A stretch of DNA of 64,000 nt from Ruminococcus sp. HUN007 (GCF_000712055.1 NZ_JOOA01000002.1:2826001-2890000); one strand, 5' to 3'; positions 35,853 through 45,419 are shown, numbered from the stretch's first letter. Numbers and translations: made by a program. The notes: generated from the letters alone by a model not told the origin.

Positions 35853-38800
35853 ATGAGAATAGACACAGGCAGTATGATGCAGGGACAGCTAAGGACAGAC
35901 ATTCCGGATCTTCAGACTATAACTGAAGGGCTGGGAATGGGACAGACGGATTTTTTCGAAGCTCTCGGGCAGGCATCTGAAGGTAATTTATTTGTGCAAA
36001 ATGCCGATAATTGCCCTTTGGACGTTGAAAAAATCGATGTATCAGCCGATAATATATTAGAGGCTTCTGTCATAGAAATTCCTTCCGAAGAACATGTTTA
36101 TGCTGACGAAGATGCCGGATCACCGGAAAATGCAGTCAGTGCGGCATCGGATGAGGAAAGGAAGCTTCAGCCGGAAACAGAAAACAGCGAAGATGAAAGG
36201 AAAGCTTTTTATCAGAATGTTCTCGATTCCGGATTAGCTGCAGAAATGCAGACAGCGGTTTTCATGGAGCACGCTCCGCCGGTCGCAGAGGTATTTACCG
36301 ATGTTTCACAGGTGAGTGAAGTCTATGAAGCTGTTTCAGGAGCGGTTCAGACCGCCGGTTCACCGGTACGGAATGAAGCAGAAACTGAAACTGCAGACCA
36401 TGTCGAAAACTCAGCGCAAGTGGTCGTTTTACCGGCAGACAGTGAATCCGGGGTACGTGACACTGTTAAGGCAGATGGCGGCGGAAATGTTTACGAGGTA
36501 CGGAATGATGCAAAGACCGTGAATGAGTTTGATGAGTATTCTGAAAACCAGTTCAGGGCCGGAACAGAAATCAGTGCTTCCGATACACCGGAAACCACTC
36601 AGGGACAGGAAACCGAACCGAAGGAATTTATCAGACCGGAGAAAAACGACAGATCAGGTGCACCACAAGGATCCGCGGGGAAAACAGGATCCGGAGGAAC
36701 AGAGCCTGTAACGGAAAAGCCGGTAATTAAGGTGAACACGGAAACTGATGCAGAAGCGAAGGTTATCCGCGAAACTGAAATGAAGGCGGCACCGCAGGCG
36801 GTAACAGATGCAAAGGTGACCGTAAGACCGGAGATCAGGGCTTATACGGAGACCGGAGATGAAGCAGAGATAACCGTAAGCACTGAAACTAGGGCAGAAA
36901 CGGATGTCAGAGCAGAAGCAAAGATATCTGAAAAACCTGAAATCGTGGCAGAACCGGAGATCAAAGCAGAATCAAAGGCAGAGGCAGAGCCACAGATGAA
37001 GGAAGCGACGGTGGCCGGAGCAGAGGTAAAGGTAACGGAAGAACCTGAGATGAAGGTGAAACCGGATACCGCAGCGAAAGCAAAGGAAACTGAGAAAAAT
37101 GAAATTAAGTCCGAACCGGAGATCAGAGCAGAAGCAAAGATAACCGGAAAAACTGAAATCACTGAAGATTCAGAGATCAGAGCAGAAGCGAAGGTAACCG
37201 AAAAGCCGGAAATGAAGAAAATTCCGGAAACCGAATCAGATGTAGAGTCAGCCGGAAAACCTGAAATTAATGAAACACCGGAATTCAGTACAGAGGCGAA
37301 GACAGCTGAAACACCTGGCAACAGGAAATCAGAGATCACAGCCGATCCAAAGGCGGACGTAACATCAGAGAGCAAAGCTGAACCAGCGTTCAGAGCAGAA
37401 GCAAAGGTAACTGAAACACCTGAGATCAAGGCAGACACAGAGATCAGAGCGGAAGCAAAGGTAACTGAAACACCTGAGATCAAGGGAGATACAGAGATCA
37501 GAGCGGAAGCAAAGGTAACTGAAACACCTGAGATCAAGGCAGATACAGAGATCAGAGCAGAAGCAAAGGTAACTGAAACACCAGAGATCGAAGCTAAACC
37601 AGAGATCAGAGCAGAAGCAAAGGTAACTGAGACACCAGAGATCGAAGCTAAACCAGCGTTCGGAGCAGAAGCAAAGGTAGCTGAAACACCTGAGATCAAG
37701 GCAGACACAGAGATCAGAGCAGAAGCAAAGGTAACTGAGACACCAGAAATCAAGGTGAAACCAGAGATCAGAGCGGAAGCAAAGGTAACTGAAACACCAG
37801 AGATCAAGGCGAAACCAGAGATCAGAGTGGAAGCAAAGGTAACTGAAACATCAGAGATCAAGGCAGAACCAGTAATCAGAGCGGAAGCAAAGGTAACTGA
37901 TACACCAGAGATCAAGGCAGAACCAGAGATCAGCGCAGAAGCTAAGACAGTTCAGACATCTGATATCGGTTCAGAAGTCAGTGCTGAAGCAATGGCGAAG
38001 CGGGCGTCAGAGAACCATTCAGAACCGGAAACAAAGACAGAAGCGAAGGTTACCGGAACACCGGAGATCAGCGTAAGACCAGAGACCAGAGCAGAAGCAA
38101 AGGTAACTGAAATACCTGAACTTAAGGCTGAACCGGAAACAACAGCGAAAGTTACGAATATCCGGGAAACTGAAACAGTGAAAGCGCCGGAGATCCTGAC
38201 AGAGGCCGCAGACAATGCAGTTACGGATTATGCAAAGGCAGAAAGCAGACCGGTCAGAGAAGCAAAGGCACAGTTTACACAGGAAATAAGAGAAAAAACA
38301 CAAAAAGAAGATATTACGTCTGAATTAAGAGCAGAAACACATGAAAGTAGCTTCGGTTCAGAGACTGAAAGTGAAAACGATAATTCACTGGCAGGAAACG
38401 GAACCTTTAAAACAGAAGCAAATCTTTCAGACCGCGTAAACTCACAGGCTAAGGATGACGAAAGCATAAGTGATTTTGAAAAGCTTGTACAGGGTGCTGT
38501 AACACTTACACCGTTTAACTTCATTAACACGGACAGTATGATGAGCGACCACATTGCAGAAAGACAGATAGCACACCAGACCTACAGGGCACTTGATGAA
38601 AGCATTATAAAGAACAGAAAACATTTTGTAATAAGACTCAATCCTGAAGGACTCGGCGAGATAACTGTTAAGCTTATAAAATCAGAAAGCTCAGTTCTTG
38701 TAAAGATGATTGCATCTGACAGAAAAACAGCAGCTTTACTCAACCGTGACCTTGATGTTTTACAGGATCAGCTCAAAGTTCACAACGCAGAGATCGAAAC

Positions 38801-39008
38801 TGTTGAATACCGTAAACCTGAGGACGCACTTCAGAACATGATGAGCGGGGGACAGGAATACAGGAACAGCAGTGAAGAAACAGGCCGCAGAAACGGCCGC
38901 GCAAGAAACACAGAGAATTTTGCTGATGACATATTCGAAGAGGATGAGACTTCAGTGGAAATCATGCCTTCAATACTCGGGGGTACGATCCTTAACAGAT
39001 TTATCTGA
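35853..39008 (+). CDS. fliK: Flagellar hook-length control protein FliK, repeat-expanded
   Basis: 1051 residues, far above the 400-600 common for FliK. FliK measures hook length and switches export specificity through FlhB. Residues about 1-290 are acidic and low complexity; about 290-810 are a degenerate Glu/Ala/Lys/Thr/Pro repeat region; residues 514-693 are ten nearly identical 18-residue units (consensus RAEAKVTETPEIKADTEI). The C-terminal hook domain is recognisable near 923-1000 (HFVIRLNPEGLGEITVKLI, DLDVLQDQLKVHNAEIETVE). AAAGGGGGTTAAG precedes the ATG. The repeats are in frame, so the length can change by unequal crossing-over. Confidence 0.93.
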   Translation: MRIDTGSMMQGQLRTDIPDLQTITEGLGMGQTDFFEALGQASEGNLFVQNADNCPLDVEKIDVSADNILEASVIEIPSEEHVYADEDAGSPENAVSAASDEERKLQPETENSEDERKAFYQNVLDSGLAAEMQTAVFMEHAPPVAEVFTDVSQVSEVYEAVSGAVQTAGSPVRNEAETETADHVENSAQVVVLPADSESGVRDTVKADGGGNVYEVRNDAKTVNEFDEYSENQFRAGTEISASDTPETTQGQETEPKEFIRPEKNDRSGAPQGSAGKTGSGGTEPVTEKPVIKVNTETDAEAKVIRETEMKAAPQAVTDAKVTVRPEIRAYTETGDEAEITVSTETRAETDVRAEAKISEKPEIVAEPEIKAESKAEAEPQMKEATVAGAEVKVTEEPEMKVKPDTAAKAKETEKNEIKSEPEIRAEAKITGKTEITEDSEIRAEAKVTEKPEMKKIPETESDVESAGKPEINETPEFSTEAKTAETPGNRKSEITADPKADVTSESKAEPAFRAEAKVTETPEIKADTEIRAEAKVTETPEIKGDTEIRAEAKVTETPEIKADTEIRAEAKVTETPEIEAKPEIRAEAKVTETPEIEAKPAFGAEAKVAETPEIKADTEIRAEAKVTETPEIKVKPEIRAEAKVTETPEIKAKPEIRVEAKVTETSEIKAEPVIRAEAKVTDTPEIKAEPEISAEAKTVQTSDIGSEVSAEAMAKRASENHSEPETKTEAKVTGTPEISVRPETRAEAKVTEIPELKAEPETTAKVTNIRETETVKAPEILTEAADNAVTDYAKAESRPVREAKAQFTQEIREKTQKEDITSELRAETHESSFGSETESENDNSLAGNGTFKTEANLSDRVNSQAKDDESISDFEKLVQGAVTLTPFNFINTDSMMSDHIAERQIAHQTYRALDESIIKNRKHFVIRLNPEGLGEITVKLIKSESSVLVKMIASDRKTAALLNRDLDVLQDQLKVHNAEIETVEYRKPEDALQNMMSGGQEYRNSSEETGRRNGRARNTENFADDIFEEDETSVEIMPSILGGTILNRFI
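37392..37931 (+). repeat. Ten in-frame 54-bp tandem repeats in fliK
   Basis: Ten consecutive 54-bp units encode RAEAKVTETPEIKADTEI or close variants (KAD, KGD, EAK, KVK, KAK, KAE at positions 13-15). An eleventh, degenerate unit follows at 37932-37985, and looser copies occur upstream to about 36900. High DNA identity, especially between units 1-3, points to recent duplication. Confidence 0.92.
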
Positions 39009-39051
39009 TTCTCAGAGAGATCTTACGGGATAAGAAAGGGAGTGAATAAGG

Positions 39052-39669
39052 ATGGCAGTAAACAGTGTTTCCGACAGAAATTATCTGGACCTTATAGGTT
39101 CGGCGAATTCTGATAAACCTAAGGTTGAAAATCTGGCGAAGAAGTACGGTATCGAATATACCACCGGTGAAGAGGGAAACCTCGGATTCGATGACTTCCT
39201 CACACTGATGATCACACAGCTTACCAATCAGGATTTTACCAATCCTCTTGATGACAGCCAGTTTATGACTCAGATGACCCAGTACTCAACACTTCAGGCA
39301 ATGCAGGAAATGGCGTCCTACAGTCAGAGCAATTACGCAATGAGCATGATAGGCAAGACTGTAACAGCGTCAAAGTACACAAACGGAAATATGGTAAAGG
39401 AAACAGGTGTTGTTTCGGAGATACAGAAAAAGGACAACGATTATCAGCTTGTGGTAAACGGACAGACTTTTTCAATGAAGCAGATAATGTCTGTAGGCGC
39501 AGGTGAAGAAGCCGAAGCCGAAAAGACTGAAACTGTAAACACTCCGGAAACCGCAGAGCATGCGGCAGACACTACAGGAGGGAACCTGACACAGGCAGAC
39601 ACACAACCGGCACCGAATTATCAGGTCGAAGAAGATCTGTTAGCGGCTGCAGCAGCTGCCATGGGGTAA
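39052..39669 (+). CDS. flgD: Hook cap protein FlgD
   Basis: 205 residues; AAGGGAG precedes the ATG. The conserved N-terminal FlgD segment is LGFDDFLTLMITQLTNQDFTNPLDDSQFMTQMTQYSTLQA, followed by a short middle domain (MIGKTVTASKYTNG) and an acidic, alanine-rich tail. The tail lacks the larger C-terminal fold of enteric FlgD, as is common in Firmicutes. FlgD caps the growing hook. Confidence 0.93.
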   Translation: MAVNSVSDRNYLDLIGSANSDKPKVENLAKKYGIEYTTGEEGNLGFDDFLTLMITQLTNQDFTNPLDDSQFMTQMTQYSTLQAMQEMASYSQSNYAMSMIGKTVTASKYTNGNMVKETGVVSEIQKKDNDYQLVVNGQTFSMKQIMSVGAGEEAEAEKTETVNTPETAEHAADTTGGNLTQADTQPAPNYQVEEDLLAAAAAAMG

Positions 39670-39696
39670 TCAATACCGCAGAAAGGGAGTGTGACC

Positions 39697-40134
39697 ATGG
39701 ATGATTATTTAACACTGCGACGGTTAAGTACACCAATAACGACTGGTATTCCGCAGATACCGACAGAGTATACTGAAACGGTACCTGAAGAGTCCTTCAA
39801 GTCAATACTTGAAGCCCAGATGAACAAAACAAGCGTTACAGAATCAAAAGCAGCGTTTGACAATCTGGCACTTAATACGATAGGTGTTAATTTTTCCAAG
39901 CACGCAATGAACCGTGTTCTCCAGAGAAATATCGACATTTCAGGCGAGAACCTTGAAAGGCTTAACGAGGGTATTAAGCTTGCAGAAGAAAAGGGATTGG
40001 ACGATACACTTATTCTGATTGACAAAGCAGCATATCTCGTAAGCGTCAAGAACAACATGGTGATAACCACTGTAGCAAACGACGAGCTGCAGGGTAATGT
40101 ATTCACAAATATTGACGGTGCAGTAGTAGTATAA
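39697..40134 (+). CDS. Flagellar operon protein (TIGR02530-like)
   Basis: 145 residues from ATG 39697, 7 nt after AAGGGAG; GTG 39691 is too near the site. The core (INFSKHAMNRVLQRNIDIS-like, LERLNEGIKLAEEKG, DTLILIDKAAYLVSVKNNMVITTV) matches the small protein found between flgD and flgE in Firmicutes flagellar operons. Its function is not established. The family assignment rests on recall of the motif pattern and on gene order. Confidence 0.85.
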   Translation: MDDYLTLRRLSTPITTGIPQIPTEYTETVPEESFKSILEAQMNKTSVTESKAAFDNLALNTIGVNFSKHAMNRVLQRNIDISGENLERLNEGIKLAEEKGLDDTLILIDKAAYLVSVKNNMVITTVANDELQGNVFTNIDGAVVV

Positions 40135-40392
40135 AGCCGGACCTTTTAAGGAAGCTTTACCGGAGCCCGACCGACAGACGGCTCCGGATGCACCGTGAAA
40201 TATTTAAAAAACCGCTGATCCGGATCACGTGCCCGAAAGCTCGGGGGAGCAGGGCAGAATTCCGAACAGCATGTTCGAAAAAAGGAAACGCTGACAGAAT
40301 TCAGCGCAGAACCGTGGCGAAAACCCGCAGTTTCCGCAGGATATCAGTGTTTTCGGAAAACAATTTTTTAAATAATTTCAGGGGGTTTAATT
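40135..40392. other. 258-nt gap before flgE with hairpin
   Basis: Contains the perfect 8-bp pair CCGGAGCC/GGCTCCGG at 40160-40187. No sigma-28 promoter consensus or gene is seen. The hairpin has no T tract. Confidence 0.45.
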
Positions 40393-42669
40393 ATGATAAG
40401 ATCATTATATTCAGGTGTTGCAGGACTTAAAACACAGCAGACAAAAATGGACGTTATCGGTAACAACATCGCAAACGTAGGAACATACGGCTTCAAGTCA
40501 GACAGAGCTACATTCAAGGATGTTTACTACCAGACAACACAGACTGCCACAGCTTCGACAGGTAATGTCGGCGGTACAAACGCTAAGCAGATCGGTTACG
40601 GTAACTTAGTAGGTAGTATCGATACAAACACCAAGACATCTGCTATGTCATCCACAGGCTACGGCCTCGACATTGCTATCGCAGGCGAGGGATTCCTGCA
40701 GGTAATGGGCGCAGACGGCAACATCATGTATACAAAAGCAGGTATGCTCGACATCGACGCAGAAGGCAACCTCGTTGACGTAAACGGTAACTTCGTACTC
40801 GGCGTTTCAGGAAGCGACACAACACTTCCTCCTTCATCAAATAAGATCATGATTGATCTTCCATACCTCGATCCACAGAATTCAAGTGTTGAGTCAACAA
40901 TCAACAATGTTGATTTTACAATCACTTCTTCTAATCCGACAGACAAGGCTAATGTAAATTTCAACTTTGTTTCAAGCAGTTCGCTTCCAATCGGACAGAA
41001 GATGGCAGCCAAGATCTCAGGCGATTCTATCACAGTAACTATAAATGCAAAAGAAACTTTTTCAAGTGCTGCTGAGATAAACTCAGAGCTGAATAAAGCA
41101 ATTAAAGCAGCCAACGGCAATGTTGAACATCCTGCAGGAGATTTTACTATAACGATGGTTCCGGAAAAATCAAAATTCCAGGCTCTTGATATAGATGGTA
41201 CTTCTCATGATATTCCTCTTACAGGTGCAGAACTTGTTAGTTCAGACTTTGGATATATTCCAGGCGAAGTTAATCTCAATGAAGGACTTAGAAATCTTTT
41301 TAAGATTAGTTCTGTAGGTGAAGGCTTTACAGGCGATACAAGAGATACAAAGTTTAGCACAGTTCAAAATGATATTATATTAACTAATACTACAGTAGAT
41401 CTTGACGCAACCAATCAGAAATTGGTAGTTAAAATGGAGAATGCGGACGATAGTACCGATACATATGAGATGAATTATGAAAACCAGGTTGGAATGGATA
41501 ATATGACAAGTGCAGTTTATGATTCAACATCAAATTCTATTCTTGTAACTGGAGAAGATAATTTTAATATGCCAAGTCTGGCTGATTTTGCATCAAAAGC
41601 GGTTGTTTCGGGAACAGGTACTTTTACAGCAACTGATTTAACAAGTAACGATTATAATGCTGCAAACATAGCTTGGGATAGTCAGAATAAACAGCTTACA
41701 ATAACAGCTACGCATACAGCCAACAATGCATCTAATACATTTACAATGACTATTTCAGCAAGTGAACTGGCTAAAGAATATGGTTTAGACACAGTATCTG
41801 CTTATGTAGCAGGTGCTAATGGTTCGCCAGCTAAAATTCAGGGAACAAAGTCTGTTTATATTTCAGAGGATGATTTCAGATATAATAAAGGTTTAAGCGT
41901 TGATGATGCAGAGAAATTTGAAATCAAATGCGATGCTAAGGGAATTACCATTACTGCTGGAGATTACTTAGGAACTATCTCAAATGATCAGCTTAAGAGT
42001 GCAGGCGATGTTCTCATGATAAGACAGCCGGCAAGTAATACATCAGATTCATATGTACTATCTTTCCCGAGTCTTGCAACACTTAAGAATTCACTTGAAG
42101 AAGTTGTTACTAAGAGCGGAGGAGCGGCTCAGCTTACTGGACTTACAAACAGTAGTGGTACAGCTGTAAATAAACTTACTGATGCAACATCGTTTACATT
42201 TACTTTTAATGACGCTATTAACATGGAACAGTCTGAACCTGCAAGAAGCCTTGGCCTTGGACAGAGCTCATTCAAGCTTACAGGTGGTACTGAAGGCGGT
42301 GAGCAGACAGTAGCTAACCTTACAAGTATTTCAATCGATCAGGCTGGTCGTCTTATCGGTGTACACGATATTTACGGTGTAATGGAACTCGGTCGTATCG
42401 ACCTTGCTACATTTGCTAACCCTGCAGGTCTCCAGAAGACTGGTAATACATACTTCCAGCAGTCACTCAACTCCGGTGATCCGGTAGTTGTTGAAGCAGG
42501 TACAGAAGGTACAGGTTCGATCATGGCTTCCACACTTGAAGCTTCAAACGTTGACCTTTCAAACGAATTCTCAGACATGATCATGACACAGCGTGGATTC
42601 CAGGCTTCGTCACGTGTAATCACTGTATCAGATACAATGCTTGAAGAACTTATCAACCTTAAGAGATAA
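40393..42669 (+). CDS. flgE: Flagellar hook protein FlgE
   Basis: 758 residues; CAGGGGG precedes the ATG. FlgE polymerises into the hook. The N-terminal D0 part is canonical (MIRSLYSGVAGLKTQQTKMD, VIGNNIANVGTYGFKSDRATF) and the C-terminus ends in LSNEFSDMIMTQRGFQASSR with the coiled helix. Between about residues 250 and 610 lies a large variable D2/D3-type surface domain. This central part (about 41170-42230) is visibly richer in A/T and uses other synonymous codons than the two ends, which favour C-ending codons. The gene is longer than enteric FlgE (about 400) because of this insert. Confidence 0.95.
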   Translation: MIRSLYSGVAGLKTQQTKMDVIGNNIANVGTYGFKSDRATFKDVYYQTTQTATASTGNVGGTNAKQIGYGNLVGSIDTNTKTSAMSSTGYGLDIAIAGEGFLQVMGADGNIMYTKAGMLDIDAEGNLVDVNGNFVLGVSGSDTTLPPSSNKIMIDLPYLDPQNSSVESTINNVDFTITSSNPTDKANVNFNFVSSSSLPIGQKMAAKISGDSITVTINAKETFSSAAEINSELNKAIKAANGNVEHPAGDFTITMVPEKSKFQALDIDGTSHDIPLTGAELVSSDFGYIPGEVNLNEGLRNLFKISSVGEGFTGDTRDTKFSTVQNDIILTNTTVDLDATNQKLVVKMENADDSTDTYEMNYENQVGMDNMTSAVYDSTSNSILVTGEDNFNMPSLADFASKAVVSGTGTFTATDLTSNDYNAANIAWDSQNKQLTITATHTANNASNTFTMTISASELAKEYGLDTVSAYVAGANGSPAKIQGTKSVYISEDDFRYNKGLSVDDAEKFEIKCDAKGITITAGDYLGTISNDQLKSAGDVLMIRQPASNTSDSYVLSFPSLATLKNSLEEVVTKSGGAAQLTGLTNSSGTAVNKLTDATSFTFTFNDAINMEQSEPARSLGLGQSSFKLTGGTEGGEQTVANLTSISIDQAGRLIGVHDIYGVMELGRIDLATFANPAGLQKTGNTYFQQSLNSGDPVVVEAGTEGTGSIMASTLEASNVDLSNEFSDMIMTQRGFQASSRVITVSDTMLEELINLKR

Positions 42670-42695
42670 GATAATTTTTAAAACTTAATAAACGG

Positions 42696-42745
42696 GAGAG
42701 ACGGCCGGAACTCGGGGAAAACAAGGCCGCCTCTCTTGTGCTTTT
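42696..42745 (+). terminator. Hairpin with T-rich tail after flgE
   Basis: An 11-bp stem GAGAGACGGCC / GGCCGCCTCTC with one mismatch is followed by TTGTGCTTTTT. It could partly terminate or stabilise the flgE transcript inside the operon. Confidence 0.5.
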
Positions 42746-42775
42746 TAAAATCTAAATAAAGGGTGTCAGAATATT

Positions 42776-42979
42776 ATGATAACACTTACAAAACTAAACG
42801 GAACAAAATTCGTACTCAACTGCGAACTTATTGAGACTATTCAGGAAAATCCTGATACGACGATAAGGCTTTCAAACGGAAACGTATATATTGTAAAGGA
42901 GCCGTCTGACATGGTTGTTAGTCTTACTTCAGACTATCGCAGAAGTATTTTATCAGGTATTCTGAACGGTAACAATTAG
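42776..42979 (+). CDS. flbD: Flagellar protein FlbD
   Basis: 67 residues: ITLTKLNGTKFVLNCELIETIQENPDTTI, the FlbD family pattern, found between flgE and motA in Firmicutes. Its role is poorly defined. AAAGGGTG precedes the ATG, and motA follows after 14 nt. Confidence 0.92.
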   Translation: MITLTKLNGTKFVLNCELIETIQENPDTTIRLSNGNVYIVKEPSDMVVSLTSDYRRSILSGILNGNN

Positions 42980-42993
42980 GAGGACAGTGCTTT

Positions 42994-43812
42994 ATGGATA
43001 TACTGTCGATCATTGGATATGTTCTTGCCTTTGCCCTTATAATCGTAAGTATCATGATGGGTACTGACCCGGATACCGGTAAGACAACACTTATTGCTGA
43101 TCAGTTAAAGGGATTTATCGACTATGGTTCACTTGCCATCGTTGTGGGCGGTACTATAGGTGCCATGCTTATCTCCTATCCGGTATCTATTTTCAAGAAT
43201 ATACCTAAGCACCTTAAGATAGTATTTATGCCTCCGAAATACAATCCGGTCGCATATATTGAACAGATAACCGAATTTGCCAAGGAAGCCCGAATCAACG
43301 GACTTCTGGCACTTGAAGAGAAGATGAACAGCTGTGAGGATCAGTTTATGAAAAACGCACTCATGCTTGTAATCGACTCAGTTGAACCGGAAAAGATCAA
43401 GCAGGTACTTGAGACTGAACTTGATTACCTGGAAGACCGACACTCCCAGGCACAGGGCTTTTACATGAAAATGGCTGAATTTGCCCCGGCCTTCGGTATG
43501 GCCGGTACACTTATCGGTCTTATCAACCTTCTTGCGAACATGTCAGATGCCGACGCACTTGCTGCTAACATGGCGGTTGCCCTTGTTACAACATTCTACG
43601 GCGTTATCATGGCGAACCTCATGGGTAAGCCTGTTGCCAACAAGCTTAAAAAGAGACATGAGGAGGAAATGCTCTGCAAGGTTATAATAAGCGAAGGTGT
43701 ACAGTCCATTCAGGACGGTGACAACCCTCAGTTCATAGAAGAAAAGCTTATGCGTCTTCTTCCTTCAAAGACCGGTGCCAAGGGCGGCAAAGGAAAAGAT
43801 AAGGAAAAGTAG
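42994..43812 (+). CDS. motA: Flagellar stator protein MotA
   Basis: 272 residues; AGGAGG precedes the ATG. Four membrane helices: IIGYVLAFALIIVSIMMG at the N-terminus, LAIVVGGTIGAMLI, and a pair near 160-210 (FGMAGTLIGLINLLANM, AVALVTTFYGVIMANL), with a large charged cytosolic loop between. MotA and MotB form the ion-conducting stator. The C-terminus is basic (KTGAKGGKGKDKEK). motB follows. Confidence 0.95.
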   Translation: MDILSIIGYVLAFALIIVSIMMGTDPDTGKTTLIADQLKGFIDYGSLAIVVGGTIGAMLISYPVSIFKNIPKHLKIVFMPPKYNPVAYIEQITEFAKEARINGLLALEEKMNSCEDQFMKNALMLVIDSVEPEKIKQVLETELDYLEDRHSQAQGFYMKMAEFAPAFGMAGTLIGLINLLANMSDADALAANMAVALVTTFYGVIMANLMGKPVANKLKKRHEEEMLCKVIISEGVQSIQDGDNPQFIEEKLMRLLPSKTGAKGGKGKDKEK

Positions 43813-43850
43813 AGAAACATTAGTTCCTGCAGGGGACAGGGGGTGCTGTT

Positions 43851-44781
43851 ATGGCGAGAAAACAGGCAGAAGAAGAAAGCGGCGGAAGCTGGATGGATAC
43901 TTATGGCGACATGGTAACACTGCTTTTAACGTTCTTCGTAATGCTTTATAGTATGTCTTCCATCGTTGAGGAAAAGTGGAATGCGCTTGTTTCAGCCTTC
44001 AATGTAAACGGTGATGAAAAAGTTGACATGGTCGTTTTTGAGGAATCGGACCTGAACGGTGAAAAGGGCGGCAACGGTGTTTTCATCGGTCAGTTCGAGG
44101 ATGAAAATCCTCAGGACGGTACCATTTACAACTCAGCAATGGATCAGCTGTATGAAAAGATCATGACCTACCTTGAGGACAATGACTTAAGCAACAGCAT
44201 AATGCTTCAGCAGTCATCCGAGGCTATGGAAGAGGCAGCTGCCGGAGAAGAAGGCAGCGATGGAGATGCGGGCAAAACAGGAAAAACCTAATGACGGTTC
44301 TACTGATATGTCCGACTCGGAAAATGCCAAAAACATTTTCATTCAGTTTAAGGATAACGTTATTTTTGAACCGGACAGTGCAGTTATCAAGCCGGAAAGC
44401 GAGAAGGTTCTCGAATTCCTTGGTGAATGCTTTGCCAGTGTTCAGGATGACATATCACTCATTATGATTAAGGGACACACGGCTAAAAGTCCGTATTCGG
44501 AAGTTGACTCAAGACTTCTGTCAGCCGAACGTGCCGGAAACATTTCAAACTATTTTGAATACAATGCCGGTATACCTTCGACGATGCTGCTTCCGATGGG
44601 ACTTGGCAACAACTTCCCGATAGCAGACAATGATACCGAGGAAGGCCGTTCCCAGAACCGACGTGTTGAGATAGCTATTATCAATAAGAACAGTGAACTT
44701 TCACGAAATGCAGATTTTCTTAGAGCAATGGGCGCATCTTTCGACACAGGAACTCAGAAATCAGGGGGAATTCCACAGTAA
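43851..44781 (+). pseudogene. motB: motB, split by a single-base frameshift
   Basis: The first frame (43851-44291) encodes the MotB N-terminus with one membrane helix and the ion-binding Asp20 in YGDMVTLLLTFFVMLYS, plus the plug/linker. The second frame (to 44781) encodes the OmpA-like peptidoglycan-binding domain (VIFEPDSAVIKPESEKVLEF, GHTAKSPYSEVDSRLLSAER, NRRVEIAI). Dropping one A from A5 (44282-44286) or A4 (44274-44277) joins them into one protein of about 309 residues. A separate cytosolic OmpA domain without the helix would not make sense, so this is a lesion, an assembly error or slippage rather than two genes, although an ATG at 44260 could restart translation. Confidence 0.82.
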
Positions 44782-44831
44782 GCAGGGAAAGTTCAGGAAA
44801 CGTTAAAGCAGAGAGTTTAAGGGGGAATTTT

Positions 44832-44930
44832 ATGTCCCCCTGCTCCTGCATATACCGGCAAATTCCGAAAGGCTTGCTGCAGGCCGCGAAAATGCGGCAC
44901 ATAATCGTAAGTGTCATGGAGAGATGTTAG
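44832..44930 (+). CDS. Doubtful 32-residue ORF in the fliL/fliM slot
   Basis: ATG 44832 follows AAGGGGG by about 6 nt and runs 32 codons to a TAG touching the fliN start codon. The product MSPCSCIYRQIPKGLLQAAK... has no similarity I recognise. The ribosome site would be paired in the hairpin AGGGGG/CCCCCT. It lies where fliL and fliM usually sit and could be chance or a leader peptide. Confidence 0.2.
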   Translation: MSPCSCIYRQIPKGLLQAAKMRHIIVSVMERC

Positions 44931-45419
44931 ATGAAGACAAAAAGTATCAATGTAAAGGAAGCGACCTTTCCGGATTTTTCCGCGGGTGAAAATACGAGAG
45001 CGGCAAAGTCGGAGGATTACACTCCTCTGCTCATGAACGTTCCGCTTAATGTCCGTGTAGAGATCGGAAGGGCTAAACTCCGTATGAGAGAAGTGCTCAA
45101 TTTAGGGCAGGGATCCATTATCCGTCTGGAAAAACAGGCCGGTGCTCCGGTCGATGTTATTGCCAACAATACGACGGTGGCCCGCGGAGATGTAATAGTA
45201 ATAGACGACAATTTCGGTGTCAGGATAACAGAGATAATCTCGAACAGAAGATTTATGACTGACGCTGAAAAAGCTGCCGAGGAAAAGGCTGCCTCAGAAA
45301 AGAAGGAACGACCTGAACCTCAGAAGATGGCTTTTGAAAACCTTGAAGAACAGCCGGAGGAAACTGCGGCTGAAACAGAGGAAACCGCAGAAGAAGCCGT
45401 CGAAGAGGAAACAGAGTAA
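44931..45419 (+). CDS. fliN: Flagellar C-ring protein FliN
   Basis: 162 residues. A single SpoA domain spans about residues 33-105 (LLMNVPLNVRVEIGRAKL, then LNLGQGSIIRLEKQAGAPVDV and ARGDVIVIDDNFGVRITEII). The C-terminal 45 residues are an acidic, low-complexity tail. There is no CheC-like phosphatase domain, so it is FliN and not FliY. It is the only C-ring component encoded here: fliG and fliM are absent. GGAGAG precedes the ATG. Confidence 0.92.
   Translation: MKTKSINVKEATFPDFSAGENTRAAKSEDYTPLLMNVPLNVRVEIGRAKLRMREVLNLGQGSIIRLEKQAGAPVDVIANNTTVARGDVIVIDDNFGVRITEIISNRRFMTDAEKAAEEKAASEKKERPEPQKMAFENLEEQPEETAAETEETAEEAVEEETE

Noticed and set aside
36842..37915. 357-codon open frame on the minus strand inside fliK
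   Set aside because: It is the complement of the 54-bp repeats; a repeat unit divisible by three stays open in other frames once it lacks stops. There is no ribosome site and the composition is a monotonous repeat.
37392..37931. Tandem repeats considered as a CRISPR array
   Set aside because: Units are contiguous, without unique spacers, and keep the fliK reading frame.
44260..44781. Separate OmpA-domain gene after a short motB
   Set aside because: The product would lack any membrane anchor or signal, and the upstream frame ends right where the MotB linker should continue; a one-base shift explains it better.
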